From contig NZ_SNXI01000005.1 of the NCBI RefSeq assembly GCF_004362895.1, positions 1 through 64,000 on the forward strand: 64,000 nucleotides of DNA. Direction: 5' to 3'. Both the position numbers and the translations under genes were made by a program. How positions within the stretch are numbered: position 1 is the stretch's first letter; each line of letters begins with the position of its first letter. The DNA comes from Idiomarina aquatica (lineage in GTDB: Bacteria > Pseudomonadota > Gammaproteobacteria > Enterobacterales > Alteromonadaceae). The notes beneath the pieces were generated by a model. It was given only the letters and a program-made list of their open reading frames with translations, was not told where the DNA came from and searched no databases. Of this stretch, positions 52,140-61,819 are shown in pieces.

Positions 52140-52286
52140 GTTGTATCCTATTACTTATTGTTACTTTCTCTGCGCCAGCGCAGTATACGATTTTTTAAAA
52201 CATGACGCATCTAAAGCTGGTCGCACGTAACGACTGGGTTTGTTATTATCGGCATCATCGTAGCCATTAAATGAGTTAACCAACAG

Positions 52287-53096
52287 ATGAAGTTTATTTC
52301 TTTTAACATCAACGGTATTCGCGCTCGCCTTCACCAATTACAGGCGTTAATCGACAAACATCAGCCTGACGTTATCGGCTTACAGGAAACCAAAGTCCAC
52401 GATGACCAGTTCCCGCTTAGCGATGTTGAAGCCATGGGCTATCACGTTATTTATCATGGTCAAAAAGGCCACTACGGCGTCGCCTTAATGAGCAAAAAGC
52501 CATTACAAAATCCGCAGTTTGGTTTTCCTACCGACGACGATGACGCCCAGCGTCGAATGATTATGGGCGACTATCCGTTAGACGACGGTCGCAGCGTTCG
52601 CGTGCTCAATGGTTACTTCCCGCAAGGCGAGAGCCGTGACCACCCAACTAAGTTTCCTGCTAAAGAAAAGTTCTATCAGGACTTAATGGCGTATTTGGAA
52701 AACTCACTGGATGCCAGCGAGCCGGTCATTATCATGGGTGACATGAATATCTCTCATCAGGATATCGATATTGGTATCGGTGAGCAAAACATGAAGCGCT
52801 GGTTAAGAACGGGTAAATGTAGCTTCTTACCTGAAGAACGTGACTGGCTTAACCGCTTGCTTGATTGGGGGCTAACCGATACTTATCGTAACCAGTACCC
52901 GGACGACACCAATGAATACAGCTGGTTTGATTATCGCTCACGTGGCTTCGACGATAACCGTGGCTTACGTATTGATTTGATCCTCGCCACCCGGGCATTG
53001 GCCGAAAACTGTATAGATAGCGGTATTGATTACGAGCTACGCGGCATAGAGAAGCCGTCCGATCATGCGCCGATTTGGAGTTCATTTAGCGTCTAA
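52287..53096 (+). CDS. xthA: Exodeoxyribonuclease III
   Basis: A 269-residue AP endonuclease and 3'-5' exonuclease for base excision repair. All family motifs are visible: [10 protein letters not shown] at the start, LQETKVHD with the metal-binding glutamate, [21 protein letters not shown], and SDHAPIW with the catalytic aspartate-histidine near the C-terminus. It is followed after 17 bases by a membrane protein gene on the same strand. Confidence 0.96.
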   Translation: MKFISFNINGIRARLHQLQALIDKHQPDVIGLQETKVHDDQFPLSDVEAMGYHVIYHGQKGHYGVALMSKKPLQNPQFGFPTDDDDAQRRMIMGDYPLDDGRSVRVLNGYFPQGESRDHPTKFPAKEKFYQDLMAYLENSLDASEPVIIMGDMNISHQDIDIGIGEQNMKRWLRTGKCSFLPEERDWLNRLLDWGLTDTYRNQYPDDTNEYSWFDYRSRGFDDNRGLRIDLILATRALAENCIDSGIDYELRGIEKPSDHAPIWSSFSV

Positions 53097-53113
53097 ACGG
53101 CGGTAACCATCAA

Positions 53114-53749
53114 ATGACCTGGGTCATTCATGGGGCGGCGCTACTCGTTGTCCTCCTCAGCATAATGAACAGCAACTGGGCTTTGCTTCGGCAGAGCTCA
53201 CTGTTGCAGCATCTCAGCCTGGGAGGTATGGCGGTACTCAGCTTTATCTGGACGTTTTCGGCCGAGCTAGAGCAAGGTCTTAGCATTCACTTCCTTGGAG
53301 TTACCGCATTAACCTTAATGTTAGGTTTTCGCCGTGCTGTGGTAGTCGGAGCGGGCATCGTGTTGCTAAACCTTTGGGTTAGCTCCTATTCTTTAAGCAG
53401 CATTTCTGCACTTTACTTAAGTCATATCGTTGTTCCGGCACTTGTAACTTACGTGGCGTATGCGATTGTGTACCATCGGCTCCCCCGCCATCCGTTTGTT
53501 TATATCTTCGTAAATGCCTTTATTACCGCAGCTAGTGCGATTGCTGCCGCGCACATGGCACACGCAACCTGGGCACTGAGCAGTGGTTATCTGAGTTGGG
53601 ATAATATCTGGCAAAACTATTTGGTCATCACGCCACTCGTTATGTTCCCGGAGGCACTACTGAACGGGATGGCAGTTACGCTGATGGTGGTTTACAAGCC
53701 AGAGTGGCTAAAAACCTTCAGTGACCCAGTCTATATTGACGGCAATTAG
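53114..53749 (+). CDS. Membrane protein, possibly of the COG3235/ECF-permease type
   Basis: A 211-residue polytopic protein with about six hydrophobic helices. The C-terminal LITPLVMFPEALLNGMAVTLMVVYKPEW resembles predicted membrane proteins of the energy-coupling-factor permease type (COG3235), but this is weak. It begins 17 bases behind xthA and its last four bases overlap the end of the convergent yfbV. No partner ATPase is nearby. Confidence 0.6.
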   Translation: MTWVIHGAALLVVLLSIMNSNWALLRQSSLLQHLSLGGMAVLSFIWTFSAELEQGLSIHFLGVTALTLMLGFRRAVVVGAGIVLLNLWVSSYSLSSISALYLSHIVVPALVTYVAYAIVYHRLPRHPFVYIFVNAFITAASAIAAAHMAHATWALSSGYLSWDNIWQNYLVITPLVMFPEALLNGMAVTLMVVYKPEWLKTFSDPVYIDGN

Positions 53750-54180
53750 TGCTCATGAGGCGGCAGGGTGTCCAACGCCTTACGAATAATAACACCCAGG
53801 TCATAATAGTCGGGGCCTTTTCTGCCCTGCGGCTGACACACCTCACCACTAGCCTTTAGCTTGTTCTGTAGCTCTTTATACCAAGCTTTTAAGCGCGGTG
53901 ATAACGGTTGCCGCGCGCGCCACCCCAGCCAGTAGACCCCCTGTAGCGGCAATGACAGCATGATAAGCGAAAGCAAAATCCCCTGCGCCAACTGCTCTGT
54001 GGGCATAAACTGATAAAACAATGCACTATTTAATACTGCAATCGCAGGTGTCCAACGTTCACCTAATCGCGTAACTGGAATAACACGCGACTCTGTGAAA
54101 GCTGCGGTGACAGAATGGTGTGGCCAAACCTTTGCGTAATCCCGACCGTCTTTTAACACCGTAATAAAACTTCGCTTCAT
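53746..54180 (-). CDS. yfbV: UPF0208 membrane protein YfbV
   Basis: A 144-residue protein starting at MKRSFITVLKDGRDYAKVWP (ATG 54178-54180, with GCGAGG upstream). A GTG 12 bases earlier lacks support. It shares with E. coli YfbV the start LKDGRDYAKVWP, ESRVIPVTR, a pair of membrane helices and SLPLQGVYWLGWRARQPL. The family has been linked to chromosome macrodomain organisation in enterics, which is not demonstrable here. Confidence 0.85.
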   Translation of the reverse strand: MKRSFITVLKDGRDYAKVWPHHSVTAAFTESRVIPVTRLGERWTPAIAVLNSALFYQFMPTEQLAQGILLSLIMLSLPLQGVYWLGWRARQPLSPRLKAWYKELQNKLKASGEVCQPQGRKGPDYYDLGVIIRKALDTLPPHEH

Positions 54181-54386
54181 AATACCTCGCACTCATTGTG
54201 GCGTTATTATAAACAATATCGGAATGATTGTACGATTACTGCACAAAAGATTTTTTCTTTAAAATTCAATGATATAACAACTTACATTACCGTAGTGCAC
54301 AAAGATATCCACAGATAATGTGGATACAGTTGCAGGGACTGCCAAGGTTTGCCAAGATACCGTTTTATTCTGGTACTAAGCGAGTG

Positions 54387-54872
54387 ATGACGTTGCCAAC
54401 TGAGCTACTACCGATCACATCCCCTGCGAATGGTCGATTCTGCACGGTCGATGAACATGCATCCGCGTTTTCACGCAATCAGCTATTTGGCCAGGGTCCA
54501 ATGATAGACGTCACCGGCAACCAAATCGTTGCGCCTTTTTACGCCACCGTTAAAACAATCAGCAGCAGCGGCGACTTTATGCAGCTCATGGCAACGGGTG
54601 TCAGTGCAGCAGTCACATTAACGCTCATGTTTGGACATGGCGAACACTTTCAGGTACATCAGGCGCTTAGCCGGCACGTCCGCGACGGCGATACGGTGAA
54701 CAAAGGTCAGTCGTTATTAACCCTCAACCAGGCGCTTTTGCGCGCAGGAGAGCCACACCAGTCTCGCTTAAGTCTTTTTATACAGTGTCCGGCAACTTTA
54801 ACCTGGCCAACTTCCGGCACAGCCACTGCGCTGGACAGCATTATTTTTGAAGAGGAACAAGACAAATTATGA
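54387..54872 (+). CDS. Degenerate PTS EIIA(Glc)-like protein
   Basis: About 161 residues from ATG 54387, where homology begins (LLPITSPANGRF). An earlier ATG at 54318 would add 23 residues without a ribosome site. The fold pattern of EIIA-Glc is kept (GQGPMIDVTGNQIVAPFYAT and VRDGDTVNKGQSLL). Both active-site histidines are missing: the phosphorylated one is replaced in LTLMFGHG and the other in SSGDFMQL. It cannot act as a normal phosphocarrier. It overlaps yffB by 4 bases and leads the yffB-dapE genes. Confidence 0.72.
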   Translation: MTLPTELLPITSPANGRFCTVDEHASAFSRNQLFGQGPMIDVTGNQIVAPFYATVKTISSSGDFMQLMATGVSAAVTLTLMFGHGEHFQVHQALSRHVRDGDTVNKGQSLLTLNQALLRAGEPHQSRLSLFIQCPATLTWPTSGTATALDSIIFEEEQDKL

Positions 54873-55213
54873 TGACGGTTTTCGGTATTAAAAACTGCGA
54901 TACAGTTAAAAAAGCAACCGCCTGGCTCGAGCAAAATAACATTGCTTACACCTTTCGCGATGTTCGCCAGCACCCTGTAGATGTTGATACCGTATTGGCG
55001 TGGCTGCAACAGGTGCCCGCCGAGAAACTCGTGAATAAGCGCAGCACAACCTGGCGCCAACTGACGGATGAGCAACGCCAACTGAACAGTAATGACGCCG
55101 CGGCGCAGCTTATTGTCGATAATCCAACCTTGTTTAAGCGGCCGCTGGTTGAAGATAACCAGGGTATACACGTTGGCTTTAAAGAAGCCGACTGGCAAAC
55201 TCGATACCAATAA
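54869..55213 (+). CDS. yffB: ArsC/Spx-like reductase-fold protein YffB
   Basis: A 114-residue protein of the Spx/MgsR-ArsC family with [19 protein letters not shown] at the N-terminus (single conserved cysteine) and [11 protein letters not shown] and [11 protein letters not shown] further on. Like E. coli YffB it lies directly upstream of dapE, here 14 bases away. Arsenate reduction is unproven for this family. An ATGATG start leaves a choice of two codons. Confidence 0.88.
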   Translation: MMTVFGIKNCDTVKKATAWLEQNNIAYTFRDVRQHPVDVDTVLAWLQQVPAEKLVNKRSTTWRQLTDEQRQLNSNDAAAQLIVDNPTLFKRPLVEDNQGIHVGFKEADWQTRYQ

Positions 55214-55227
55214 TCAGGAATCACGTT

Positions 55228-56373
55228 ATGAGTGAAACGTTAGCACTGGCAAAAGACTTAATTGCCAGACCCTCGATAACACCGGCTGATGAAGGCTGCC
55301 AACGCGTGATTGCAGAACGGCTGGCTGCATTGGGCTTTGATTGCGAAACCTTGGTTTTTGAGGACACCACTAACCTGTGGGCGCGTCGCGGAACCGGCAA
55401 GCCGGTTTTTTGCTTTGCCGGCCATACTGACGTAGTCCCACCCGGTGATCCGAATGACTGGGACACGCCTCCGTTCGAGCCAACGCTAAAAGACGGAATG
55501 CTTTATGGTCGGGGCGCGGCAGATATGAAAGGCAGTCTGGCGGCAATGGTAGTCGCCGTGGAACAGTTTCTGGCCAAAAATCTGCAACCATTGCCCTTCG
55601 ATCTTGCCTTTTTAATTACCAGCGATGAAGAGGGTCCGTTTATTAACGGCACTAAACGCGTCATTGAGACACTGGAGCAGCGCAACGAAAAAATTACCTG
55701 GTGTATTGTCGGTGAACCGTCCAGTACCGATCGCGTTGCCGATATTATCAAAAATGGTCGTCGTGGCAGTTTAACAGGTGACTTAGTAGTGCATGGCATA
55801 CAAGGCCATGTTGCCTATCCTCATATGGCACAAAACCCGGTTCACGAAGCAGCGATCGCACTGCATGAGCTGGCATCTGAACAATGGGATAATGGCAACA
55901 GCTATTTTCCACCGACAACGTTTCAAATATCGAATATTCATGCGGGTACCGGTGCAGGCAACGTCATTCCCGGCCGCTTAGACGTGCAATTCAACTTTCG
56001 TTTTTCTACTGAGTTAACTGCAGCACAAATTAAGCAGCGGGTTAGCGAGCTTCTTGATCGCCATAAGTTGAATTATCAACTTACCTGGAAACTCAATGGA
56101 CCACCCTTTTTAACTGAGCCCGGCACCCTCGTTGACGCCGTGCAAACGGCAATTAGCCAGCAGTGTAAGCAACCGGCAACGTTGTCCACCGCCGGCGGCA
56201 CATCAGACGGTCGCTTTATCGCGCCAACCGGCGCGCAAGTTATCGAGTTAGGCCCCGTTAACGCAACCATCCATAAGGTCAATGAGTGTGTCAACGTCGA
56301 TGACCTGGACAAGCTAACGGCTATTTACTGCCATACACTGGTTGCGCTTAATCAAAGCCTGGATCAATCATGA
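55228..56373 (+). CDS. dapE: Succinyl-diaminopimelate desuccinylase
   Basis: A 381-residue M20 metalloenzyme of the lysine and cell-wall diaminopimelate pathway. Metal ligands and catalytic residues are visible: [37 protein letters not shown] and GEPSSTD, with the C-terminal histidine in [14 protein letters not shown]. It converts succinyl-diaminopimelate to LL-diaminopimelate. The next gene overlaps it by 4 bases (ATGA). Confidence 0.97.
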   Translation: MSETLALAKDLIARPSITPADEGCQRVIAERLAALGFDCETLVFEDTTNLWARRGTGKPVFCFAGHTDVVPPGDPNDWDTPPFEPTLKDGMLYGRGAADMKGSLAAMVVAVEQFLAKNLQPLPFDLAFLITSDEEGPFINGTKRVIETLEQRNEKITWCIVGEPSSTDRVADIIKNGRRGSLTGDLVVHGIQGHVAYPHMAQNPVHEAAIALHELASEQWDNGNSYFPPTTFQISNIHAGTGAGNVIPGRLDVQFNFRFSTELTAAQIKQRVSELLDRHKLNYQLTWKLNGPPFLTEPGTLVDAVQTAISQQCKQPATLSTAGGTSDGRFIAPTGAQVIELGPVNATIHKVNECVNVDDLDKLTAIYCHTLVALNQSLDQS

Positions 56374-57098
56374 CCATGCCCCAGTTGTCATTGTCAGTAC
56401 AGCAACTCTGCGGACAAGATCAGAGCCATGTGGTTGCTATACCCGCAGAGAATGGCTTGCTTCACCCGTCAGCTGTATCGGCATACCTTGAGATGCGTGC
56501 CGCGGCGAAAAGTCAGGGCATAGTTTTAGCAATCGCCTCCGGCTTTCGCTCATTTGAACGCCAACTGAGTATTTGGAATCGGAAATGGTCGGGAGCGCTC
56601 ATGCTTCGCGATCAATCTGGCCGGGAGCTGGACGTAACTGCATTAACAGATGATGAAAAGTTGGCCGCGATCCTTCACTGGTCGGCATTGCCGGGCTCTA
56701 GCCGTCATCATTGGGGAACCGACCTAGACGTTTATGATCCTACTGAATTTACCAACACCGAGCGTCAATTACAGCTAGTCCCGTCTGAATATTGCGATCC
56801 ACAGGGGCCTTGCTTCTCGCTTTGGCAATGGCTGACAGAACACGCCAGTGAATTTGGCTTTTTCTTCCCTTATGCGCGGTATCAGGGCGGCGTTGCGCAA
56901 GAGCCCTGGCATTTAAGTTACCGACCGCTCAGTTGCCGGCTATTACCTCAGCTGACACCAGCCGTACTCAAACAGATAATAGCATCGGCAGATATCGCCG
57001 GGCAGTCAGCGATTTTGGCTAATATCGATCGAATTCGCCAACAATACATTGATAACATTTGCGAGGACAACGGATGGACCAATACATGGTGTGGCTAA
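56370..57098 (+). CDS. M15B D-alanyl-D-alanine carboxypeptidase family protein
   Basis: A 242-residue zinc peptidase of the VanY/LdcB family. [14 protein letters not shown] supplies the first histidine and aspartate, and EPWHLSYRP holds the catalytic glutamate and last histidine. No clear signal peptide is visible, so the location is unresolved. It is translationally coupled to dapE, so cell-wall building-block synthesis and trimming genes sit together. Specificity (DD- or LD-bond) is not readable. Confidence 0.87.
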   Translation: MTMPQLSLSVQQLCGQDQSHVVAIPAENGLLHPSAVSAYLEMRAAAKSQGIVLAIASGFRSFERQLSIWNRKWSGALMLRDQSGRELDVTALTDDEKLAAILHWSALPGSSRHHWGTDLDVYDPTEFTNTERQLQLVPSEYCDPQGPCFSLWQWLTEHASEFGFFFPYARYQGGVAQEPWHLSYRPLSCRLLPQLTPAVLKQIIASADIAGQSAILANIDRIRQQYIDNICEDNGWTNTWCG

Positions 57099-57241
57099 TC
57101 ATCCTTTTAGTGATTGGCGTAATTGTAAGTAATTTGATGGTGCTTAAATACACCAGTAAGTTCAAATGGCCGGGCAATAAAAAGCCGGATGAAAAAAATT
57201 CACCCGGCAATAACAGCGACGAAAATAAAGGTGACGACTAG
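57074..57241 (+). CDS. DUF2897 small membrane protein
   Basis: A 55-residue protein from ATG 57074, with GCGAGG about 10 bases upstream. One membrane helix (about 5-25: [18 protein letters not shown]) is followed by a lysine- and then acid-rich tail (NSDENKGDD). It overlaps the carboxypeptidase end by 25 bases and ends convergently with purC. E. coli places its small membrane protein YpfN at a comparable site after dapE. The function is unknown. Confidence 0.72.
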   Translation: MDQYMVWLIILLVIGVIVSNLMVLKYTSKFKWPGNKKPDEKNSPGNNSDENKGDD

Positions 57242-57951
57242 CTAAGTTCTACACCCAGACGCTGAGCGACTTCACGGTAAGCCTCAACGACACCGCCCAA
57301 GCCCTGACGGAAGCGGTCTTTGTCGAGTTTTTCGCGTGTTTTAGCGTCCCACAAACGGCAGCCGTCAGGGGTAAATTCATCACCCAACACCAACTGACCG
57401 TCGACTACACCAAATTCAAGTTTGTAATCCACCAACAGTAAACCAGCCTGTTCAAACAGCGATTTAAGTACCGAATTGACTTTGAACGTGAGGGTTTTCA
57501 TTTGCTCTATTTGCTCTTTGCTTGCCCAGCCAAAAGCCTGTATATGATACTCGTTAACCATCGGGTCATGCAGCGCATCGTTCTTCAGGAAGAACTCAAA
57601 CGTTGGCGGATTCAGTTCCTTACCTTCCTCTACGCCCAAACGCCGAACCAGAGAGCCTGCCGCAATATTGCGAACAACGCACTCAACCGGGATCATCTCC
57701 AGTTTTTTAACCAGTGACTCATTGTCACTCAACAGTTTGTCCAGTTGCGTCGGAATACCCGCCTCTTCCAGCCGCGTCATAATAAAATGATTAAAGCGGT
57801 TGTTCACCATGCCCTTGTCGTCGAGTTGCTCGACCTTCTCGCCATCAAAGGCTGAGGTGTCGTTGCGAAACTCTAAAACCAATCGGTTGGGATCATCGGT
57901 TTGGTAAACAGTTTTTGCTTTGCCGCGGTACAACTCACTGCGTTTTTCCAT
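57238..57951 (-). CDS. purC: SAICAR synthase PurC
   Basis: A 237-residue enzyme starting at [17 protein letters not shown] (ATG 57949-57951). A longer reading would overlap bamC and adds 34 non-conserved residues. [23 protein letters not shown] and [19 protein letters not shown] are characteristic. It joins aspartate to CAIR in purine synthesis. It lies 20 bases behind bamC, keeping the E. coli order dapA-bamC-purC. Confidence 0.97.
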   Translation of the reverse strand: MEKRSELYRGKAKTVYQTDDPNRLVLEFRNDTSAFDGEKVEQLDDKGMVNNRFNHFIMTRLEEAGIPTQLDKLLSDNESLVKKLEMIPVECVVRNIAAGSLVRRLGVEEGKELNPPTFEFFLKNDALHDPMVNEYHIQAFGWASKEQIEQMKTLTFKVNSVLKSLFEQAGLLLVDYKLEFGVVDGQLVLGDEFTPDGCRLWDAKTREKLDKDRFRQGLGGVVEAYREVAQRLGVELS

Positions 57952-57970
57952 GACTGGACAGACCCTTATA

Positions 57971-59059
57971 TTAACGTTGATTTTGCTCTTGCAAGGCAGT
58001 TGCAAAAGCGTCTTCGATAGCCTGTAACCAGGCTGCTGGTACCACTTCGCCATCTTTGACGACAGTCATCGCGGTATCATCATTATATTCTACCAAACGA
58101 ACTTCGTATTCGCCTTCTTCAATATCAAGCGCATCGTAATCATCGCCGCCCATAAAGAGGAAGCCGCTGTCAGGTGCACTGTATTCGACAAAATACGTTC
58201 CTGCATCACGGTTAAGGTCATCAACAGTCAAGCCGATAGCCTCTAATGCTAGTCCGGCAAGCGGCCAGGCATTCTCAAAGTTCATGCCGATAATAAAGGC
58301 AGGTTCCTGATTGTTATTAGAAGCCAACGATAAAGGCACGACCTGATTACCCTGTTCAAGCACCGCTTGTTGCTGCAGACGATTGACTTCAGAGATGATT
58401 GCGTTGAGCAGCATGACTTCGGTATTGGTTTGGCGAATGTCTGACATTGCCACCGTCTGGCCATCTTGTTGCTCTGTCGCGTCAACCAGATCAATGGTCA
58501 GTGAAGTTGTACGTTGATGTTCTGCCGGCTGCTGTTGTAACTGGTAGCGGAACGAACGCTGTAACTGACGCGTTTCACTGTCAGTAAAGTCCCAGAAGCT
58601 GCTATCGTCATCAATCTCCACGGCACGGCTTACAGGTTCAGTTAACCAGCGATGTTCCGCTTGCTGTTGCCAGCTAATGCCACGACGCTCTAAAACACGC
58701 TCCGCCGCTCGCCAGACGAAATCAGCAACTGAACGTCCCATACCGTCGACGACATCAAAATACACCGTAGATTGTTGCTCATTCTCCAGCACGCGACTAC
58801 CCAAGGCTACCGGTCGCACTAAACGCGGGGACATGACATTGACGTTGCCACCAACAGCACCGGGATACTGCTTCTCGGTTTCTACGCGATAATCTCCAGG
58901 GTTAGCTGGCTGTTCTAATTGTCCGGGAATGGTTAACGACTCTGACTGATTGATTTCAACATAATCAAAGTCACCACTAGCCTGCTCTTTTGGCCCACTT
59001 GAACACGCTGAAACAGCGATGGTTGCGGCTACAACAGTAGCAACGCGCGTAAATTTCAT
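57971..59059 (-). CDS. bamC: Outer-membrane assembly lipoprotein BamC
   Basis: A 362-residue lipoprotein with signal and lipobox VSACSS (about residues 17-22). The flexible N-terminal region with [16 protein letters not shown] is the BamD-binding part, and two helix-grip domains follow. It is a component of the beta-barrel assembly machine on the inner face of the outer membrane. Its ATG overlaps the dapA stop by one base (TAATG), so it is translationally coupled to dapA. Confidence 0.93.
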   Translation of the reverse strand: MKFTRVATVVAATIAVSACSSGPKEQASGDFDYVEINQSESLTIPGQLEQPANPGDYRVETEKQYPGAVGGNVNVMSPRLVRPVALGSRVLENEQQSTVYFDVVDGMGRSVADFVWRAAERVLERRGISWQQQAEHRWLTEPVSRAVEIDDDSSFWDFTDSETRQLQRSFRYQLQQQPAEHQRTTSLTIDLVDATEQQDGQTVAMSDIRQTNTEVMLLNAIISEVNRLQQQAVLEQGNQVVPLSLASNNNQEPAFIIGMNFENAWPLAGLALEAIGLTVDDLNRDAGTYFVEYSAPDSGFLFMGGDDYDALDIEEGEYEVRLVEYNDDTAMTVVKDGEVVPAAWLQAIEDAFATALQEQNQR

Positions 59060-59949
59060 TATGACTCCTGAGAATTTAATAAATCGAGGTCGGCAAGTAC
59101 CGCTTCTATTTTTTCTTGGCTATGCGCTTCCGGTGGTGTTAATGGCAGTCGGTAATTAGCGCTACACCAACCCATTAGCGCCAATGCCCACTTAACCGGT
59201 ATCGGGTTAGATTCAATAAATAGCACCTGATGCAACGCGTCCAGCTCAGCATCGATTTGCTCAGCAGCACTGCGGTCTCCCGAAGTGGCAGCACTAACCA
59301 GCGCTTTCATCTTAGCCGGAACAACATTGGCGGTTACGCTGATGACCCCATCACCACCGGCTAACATAAATTCACGCGCAGTTGGGTCATCACCACTTAG
59401 CAATATGAACTCATCGCCACAGCGCTGTCTTAATTCCTGCACGCGCGCGACATCGCCGGTGGCCTCTTTGATACCCACGATGTTGTCGATTGTTGCCAAC
59501 GCTTCAATCATATCGGGTGTCATATCCAATGCGGTACGACCCGGCACATTGTACAAAATTTGCGGTTTATCGCTTGCTTCAGCGCAGGCTTTGTAATGCG
59601 CAACCAGCCCCGCAAGCGAGGGCTTGTTGTAATAAGGGGTAACGTTTAGAAATCCGTCGACGCCCAGGTGACTCATCTTCTCTGTCAACTGAACCGCTTC
59701 ACTGGTCGAGTTAGAACCGTTTCCGCCAATGACGCTAATGCGCCCATCAGCAAGCTCGACCATTGCGCTGACAACATCAATATGCTCTTCATGGCTTAAC
59801 GTCGTCGATTCTCCGGTGGTCCCTACCGCTACGATAGCGTCGGTGCCTGCCTCACAATGGCGATTAACTAAATATTCCAGCTCGCTGTAATCGATATTCC
59901 CATATTTGGTAAAAGGCGTGACCAACGCGACGATACTACCCTTTAGCAT
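59059..59949 (-). CDS. dapA: 4-hydroxy-tetrahydrodipicolinate synthase
   Basis: A 296-residue aldolase-fold enzyme starting at MLKGSIVALVTPF (ATG 59947-59949, GGAG upstream). An earlier in-frame start adds 31 non-conserved residues. VGTTGESTTL binds the substrate carboxylate, NVPGRTALDM contains the catalytic tyrosine region, and GIKEATGDVAR the Schiff-base lysine. It begins the diaminopimelate branch of lysine synthesis. The dapA-bamC-purC order matches E. coli, but gcvR, which precedes bcp there, is not present. Confidence 0.97.
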   Translation of the reverse strand: MLKGSIVALVTPFTKYGNIDYSELEYLVNRHCEAGTDAIVAVGTTGESTTLSHEEHIDVVSAMVELADGRISVIGGNGSNSTSEAVQLTEKMSHLGVDGFLNVTPYYNKPSLAGLVAHYKACAEASDKPQILYNVPGRTALDMTPDMIEALATIDNIVGIKEATGDVARVQELRQRCGDEFILLSGDDPTAREFMLAGGDGVISVTANVVPAKMKALVSAATSGDRSAAEQIDAELDALHQVLFIESNPIPVKWALALMGWCSANYRLPLTPPEAHSQEKIEAVLADLDLLNSQES

Positions 59950-60117
59950 ATCTGCTCCGTTTAAAAATTTTCGGCTTCTAATGGTAAAGGTACACCACCA
60001 TAAAGACAAGACTAGGAACATAGCTAAGCACTTTGGTTCCATCTATTTTTAATCCAAAACCTGCTAATGTATCCTATAACAAAAGGCGGATATGTAATTG
60101 CAACCAAGGAGTAGTCT

Positions 60118-60591
60118 ATGGAACGTTTAAAATCAGGTGATAAAGCACCGGCATTCGAATTGTTGAATGCAAATGAAGAAAAAGTCGCTCTGGCTGATTT
60201 ATTAAAGCAATACCGGGTACTCGTATATTTTTATCCAAAAGCAATGACCCCTGGCTGCACGGTTCAAGCTCAAAATCTTCGGGATGCTAAAGAGGAATTA
60301 GCAAAACATAACGTTATTTCGGTAGGTATTAGTCCGGATGCTCCTAAACGACTGGCTAAGTTTACAGAGCGTGACGAACTTAACTTTACCCTGTTAAGTG
60401 ATGAGGATCATAAGGTGGCTGATCAGTTTGGCGTATGGGGTCCGAAAAAATTTATGGGTAAGGAATACGACGGCATTCACCGCATTAGCTTTTTGATTGA
60501 GCAAGACGGTAAAATTAGCCACGTGTTTGATAAATTCAAAACAAAAAATCACCACGACGTGGTTCTCGAGGCGTTAGCCGACAACGATTAA
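60118..60591 (+). CDS. bcp: Thiol peroxidase Bcp, one-cysteine form
   Basis: A 157-residue peroxiredoxin with a strong AAGGAG site. PKAMTPGCTVQAQNLRD contains the peroxidatic cysteine. E. coli Bcp has a second cysteine five residues later and another in the DEDHQVC region, and here these are Q and A, so only one reactive cysteine remains. It removes hydroperoxides using thioredoxin or another thiol. It is divergent from dapA and convergent with perM. Confidence 0.95.
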   Translation: MERLKSGDKAPAFELLNANEEKVALADLLKQYRVLVYFYPKAMTPGCTVQAQNLRDAKEELAKHNVISVGISPDAPKRLAKFTERDELNFTLLSDEDHKVADQFGVWGPKKFMGKEYDGIHRISFLIEQDGKISHVFDKFKTKNHHDVVLEALADND

Positions 60592-60600
60592 TTTGTCGGC
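60577..60600. terminator. Hairpin spanning the bcp stop codon
   Basis: GCCGACAA and TTGTCGGC form an 8-bp stem with an 8-base loop that contains the TAA of bcp. AT-rich sequence follows. It lies between convergent bcp and perM and could end either transcript. Confidence 0.55.
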
Positions 60601-60601
60601 A

Positions 60602-61684
60602 TTAATTTGTTGACTTAGCCTCGTATATTGTATTTTCTATGCCACTGGACCACGCCGTTAATACCGCTTTAACCAGGCTGGCCAGTGGGATAGCGAAAAA
60701 CACGCCCCAGAATCCCCAAATTCCGCCAAAAACTACCACAGCGGCAATAATGTAAACAGGATTAAGGCTAACGGCCTCTGAAAACAGTAGCGGAACCAAC
60801 ACGTTTCCATCCAGCGCCTGTATTATAAAATAAGCCACCGCAATCCAGGTAAACGTAGAGCTGGGCCCAAACTGAAAAAACGCCACCAACAAAACAGGAA
60901 TGGTAACCAGTGCGGCACCAATGTATGGAATTAGCACCGAAAACCCAACCATGATTGACAACAGGGCTGCATAGCGCAAATCAAAGCTAAAGAAAGTAAT
61001 AAAACTAACTATCGCGACCACCACCACTTCAATCGCTTTACCACGAATATAATTCATGATTTGCAGGTTCATTTCCTGCCCCACCTGGCTGATTAGCTGG
61101 CGGTTAGAAGGCAAGGCGCGGCTAAGATGAGACATCAACTCGTCTCGATCTTTCAACATAAAAAAGACCAGTAACGGTACTACGATTAGGTAAACCAGTA
61201 CTGACATAGCGCTACTTAGTGAACTCAGCGACAAGGTGACTAATTGTTCACCCAAACCAATCGCCCGCCTGCGCATGCCCGCCACCAGCTCGTTAATTTG
61301 CGCCTGATCGACAAACGCGGGAAACAACTCAGGTAGCTTGTGTAACCAGATCTGCAGATTAGTCAGCATCTCAGGTAATTCAGTAATTAGTGTGGTGCTT
61401 TGCTGCCAGATAACTGGAACCAGGGTGACCACTACCAGTAACGCAATGGTGACAAACAACGTAAAGGTTATGATACTGGCTGTTAGGCGCGATAACCCCA
61501 TATTCATTAGTCGCGACACTGGCCAGTCCAACAGGTAAGCCAAAGCCAACGCAATTAGTACCGGTGCGAGCAAGCTGCCAAAGAAAACAATGGTAGCAAC
61601 TGCAAATACTAACAGTAAAAATAAGGTAACCGCATTCGGGTCAGAGAACTTGCGATTATACCACTGCTTTAAATAGTCCAGCAT
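60602..61684 (-). CDS. perM: PerM/AI-2E transporter-family membrane protein
   Basis: A 360-residue protein with about eight membrane helices and the AI-2E family core (PLLVFFMLKDRDEL; SVLIPYIGAALVTIPVLLVAFFQFG). The E. coli counterpart in the same neighbourhood is PerM. The substrate is unknown; the family name does not prove autoinducer transport. It is divergent from bepA. Confidence 0.9.
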   Translation of the reverse strand: MLDYLKQWYNRKFSDPNAVTLFLLLVFAVATIVFFGSLLAPVLIALALAYLLDWPVSRLMNMGLSRLTASIITFTLFVTIALLVVVTLVPVIWQQSTTLITELPEMLTNLQIWLHKLPELFPAFVDQAQINELVAGMRRRAIGLGEQLVTLSLSSLSSAMSVLVYLIVVPLLVFFMLKDRDELMSHLSRALPSNRQLISQVGQEMNLQIMNYIRGKAIEVVVVAIVSFITFFSFDLRYAALLSIMVGFSVLIPYIGAALVTIPVLLVAFFQFGPSSTFTWIAVAYFIIQALDGNVLVPLLFSEAVSLNPVYIIAAVVVFGGIWGFWGVFFAIPLASLVKAVLTAWSSGIENTIYEAKSTN

Positions 61685-61819
61685 CGTGACACGACTCCTT
61701 TACGTAAGACTAAATCATATCAGCCCTTGCATTCTTTCCATAACCCCATAGAGTAAAAAGGAACTATTTTTTATTTGTTTACTCATAGCAACAGATTGTT
61801 GGTTACACAAGAGCGGTAC

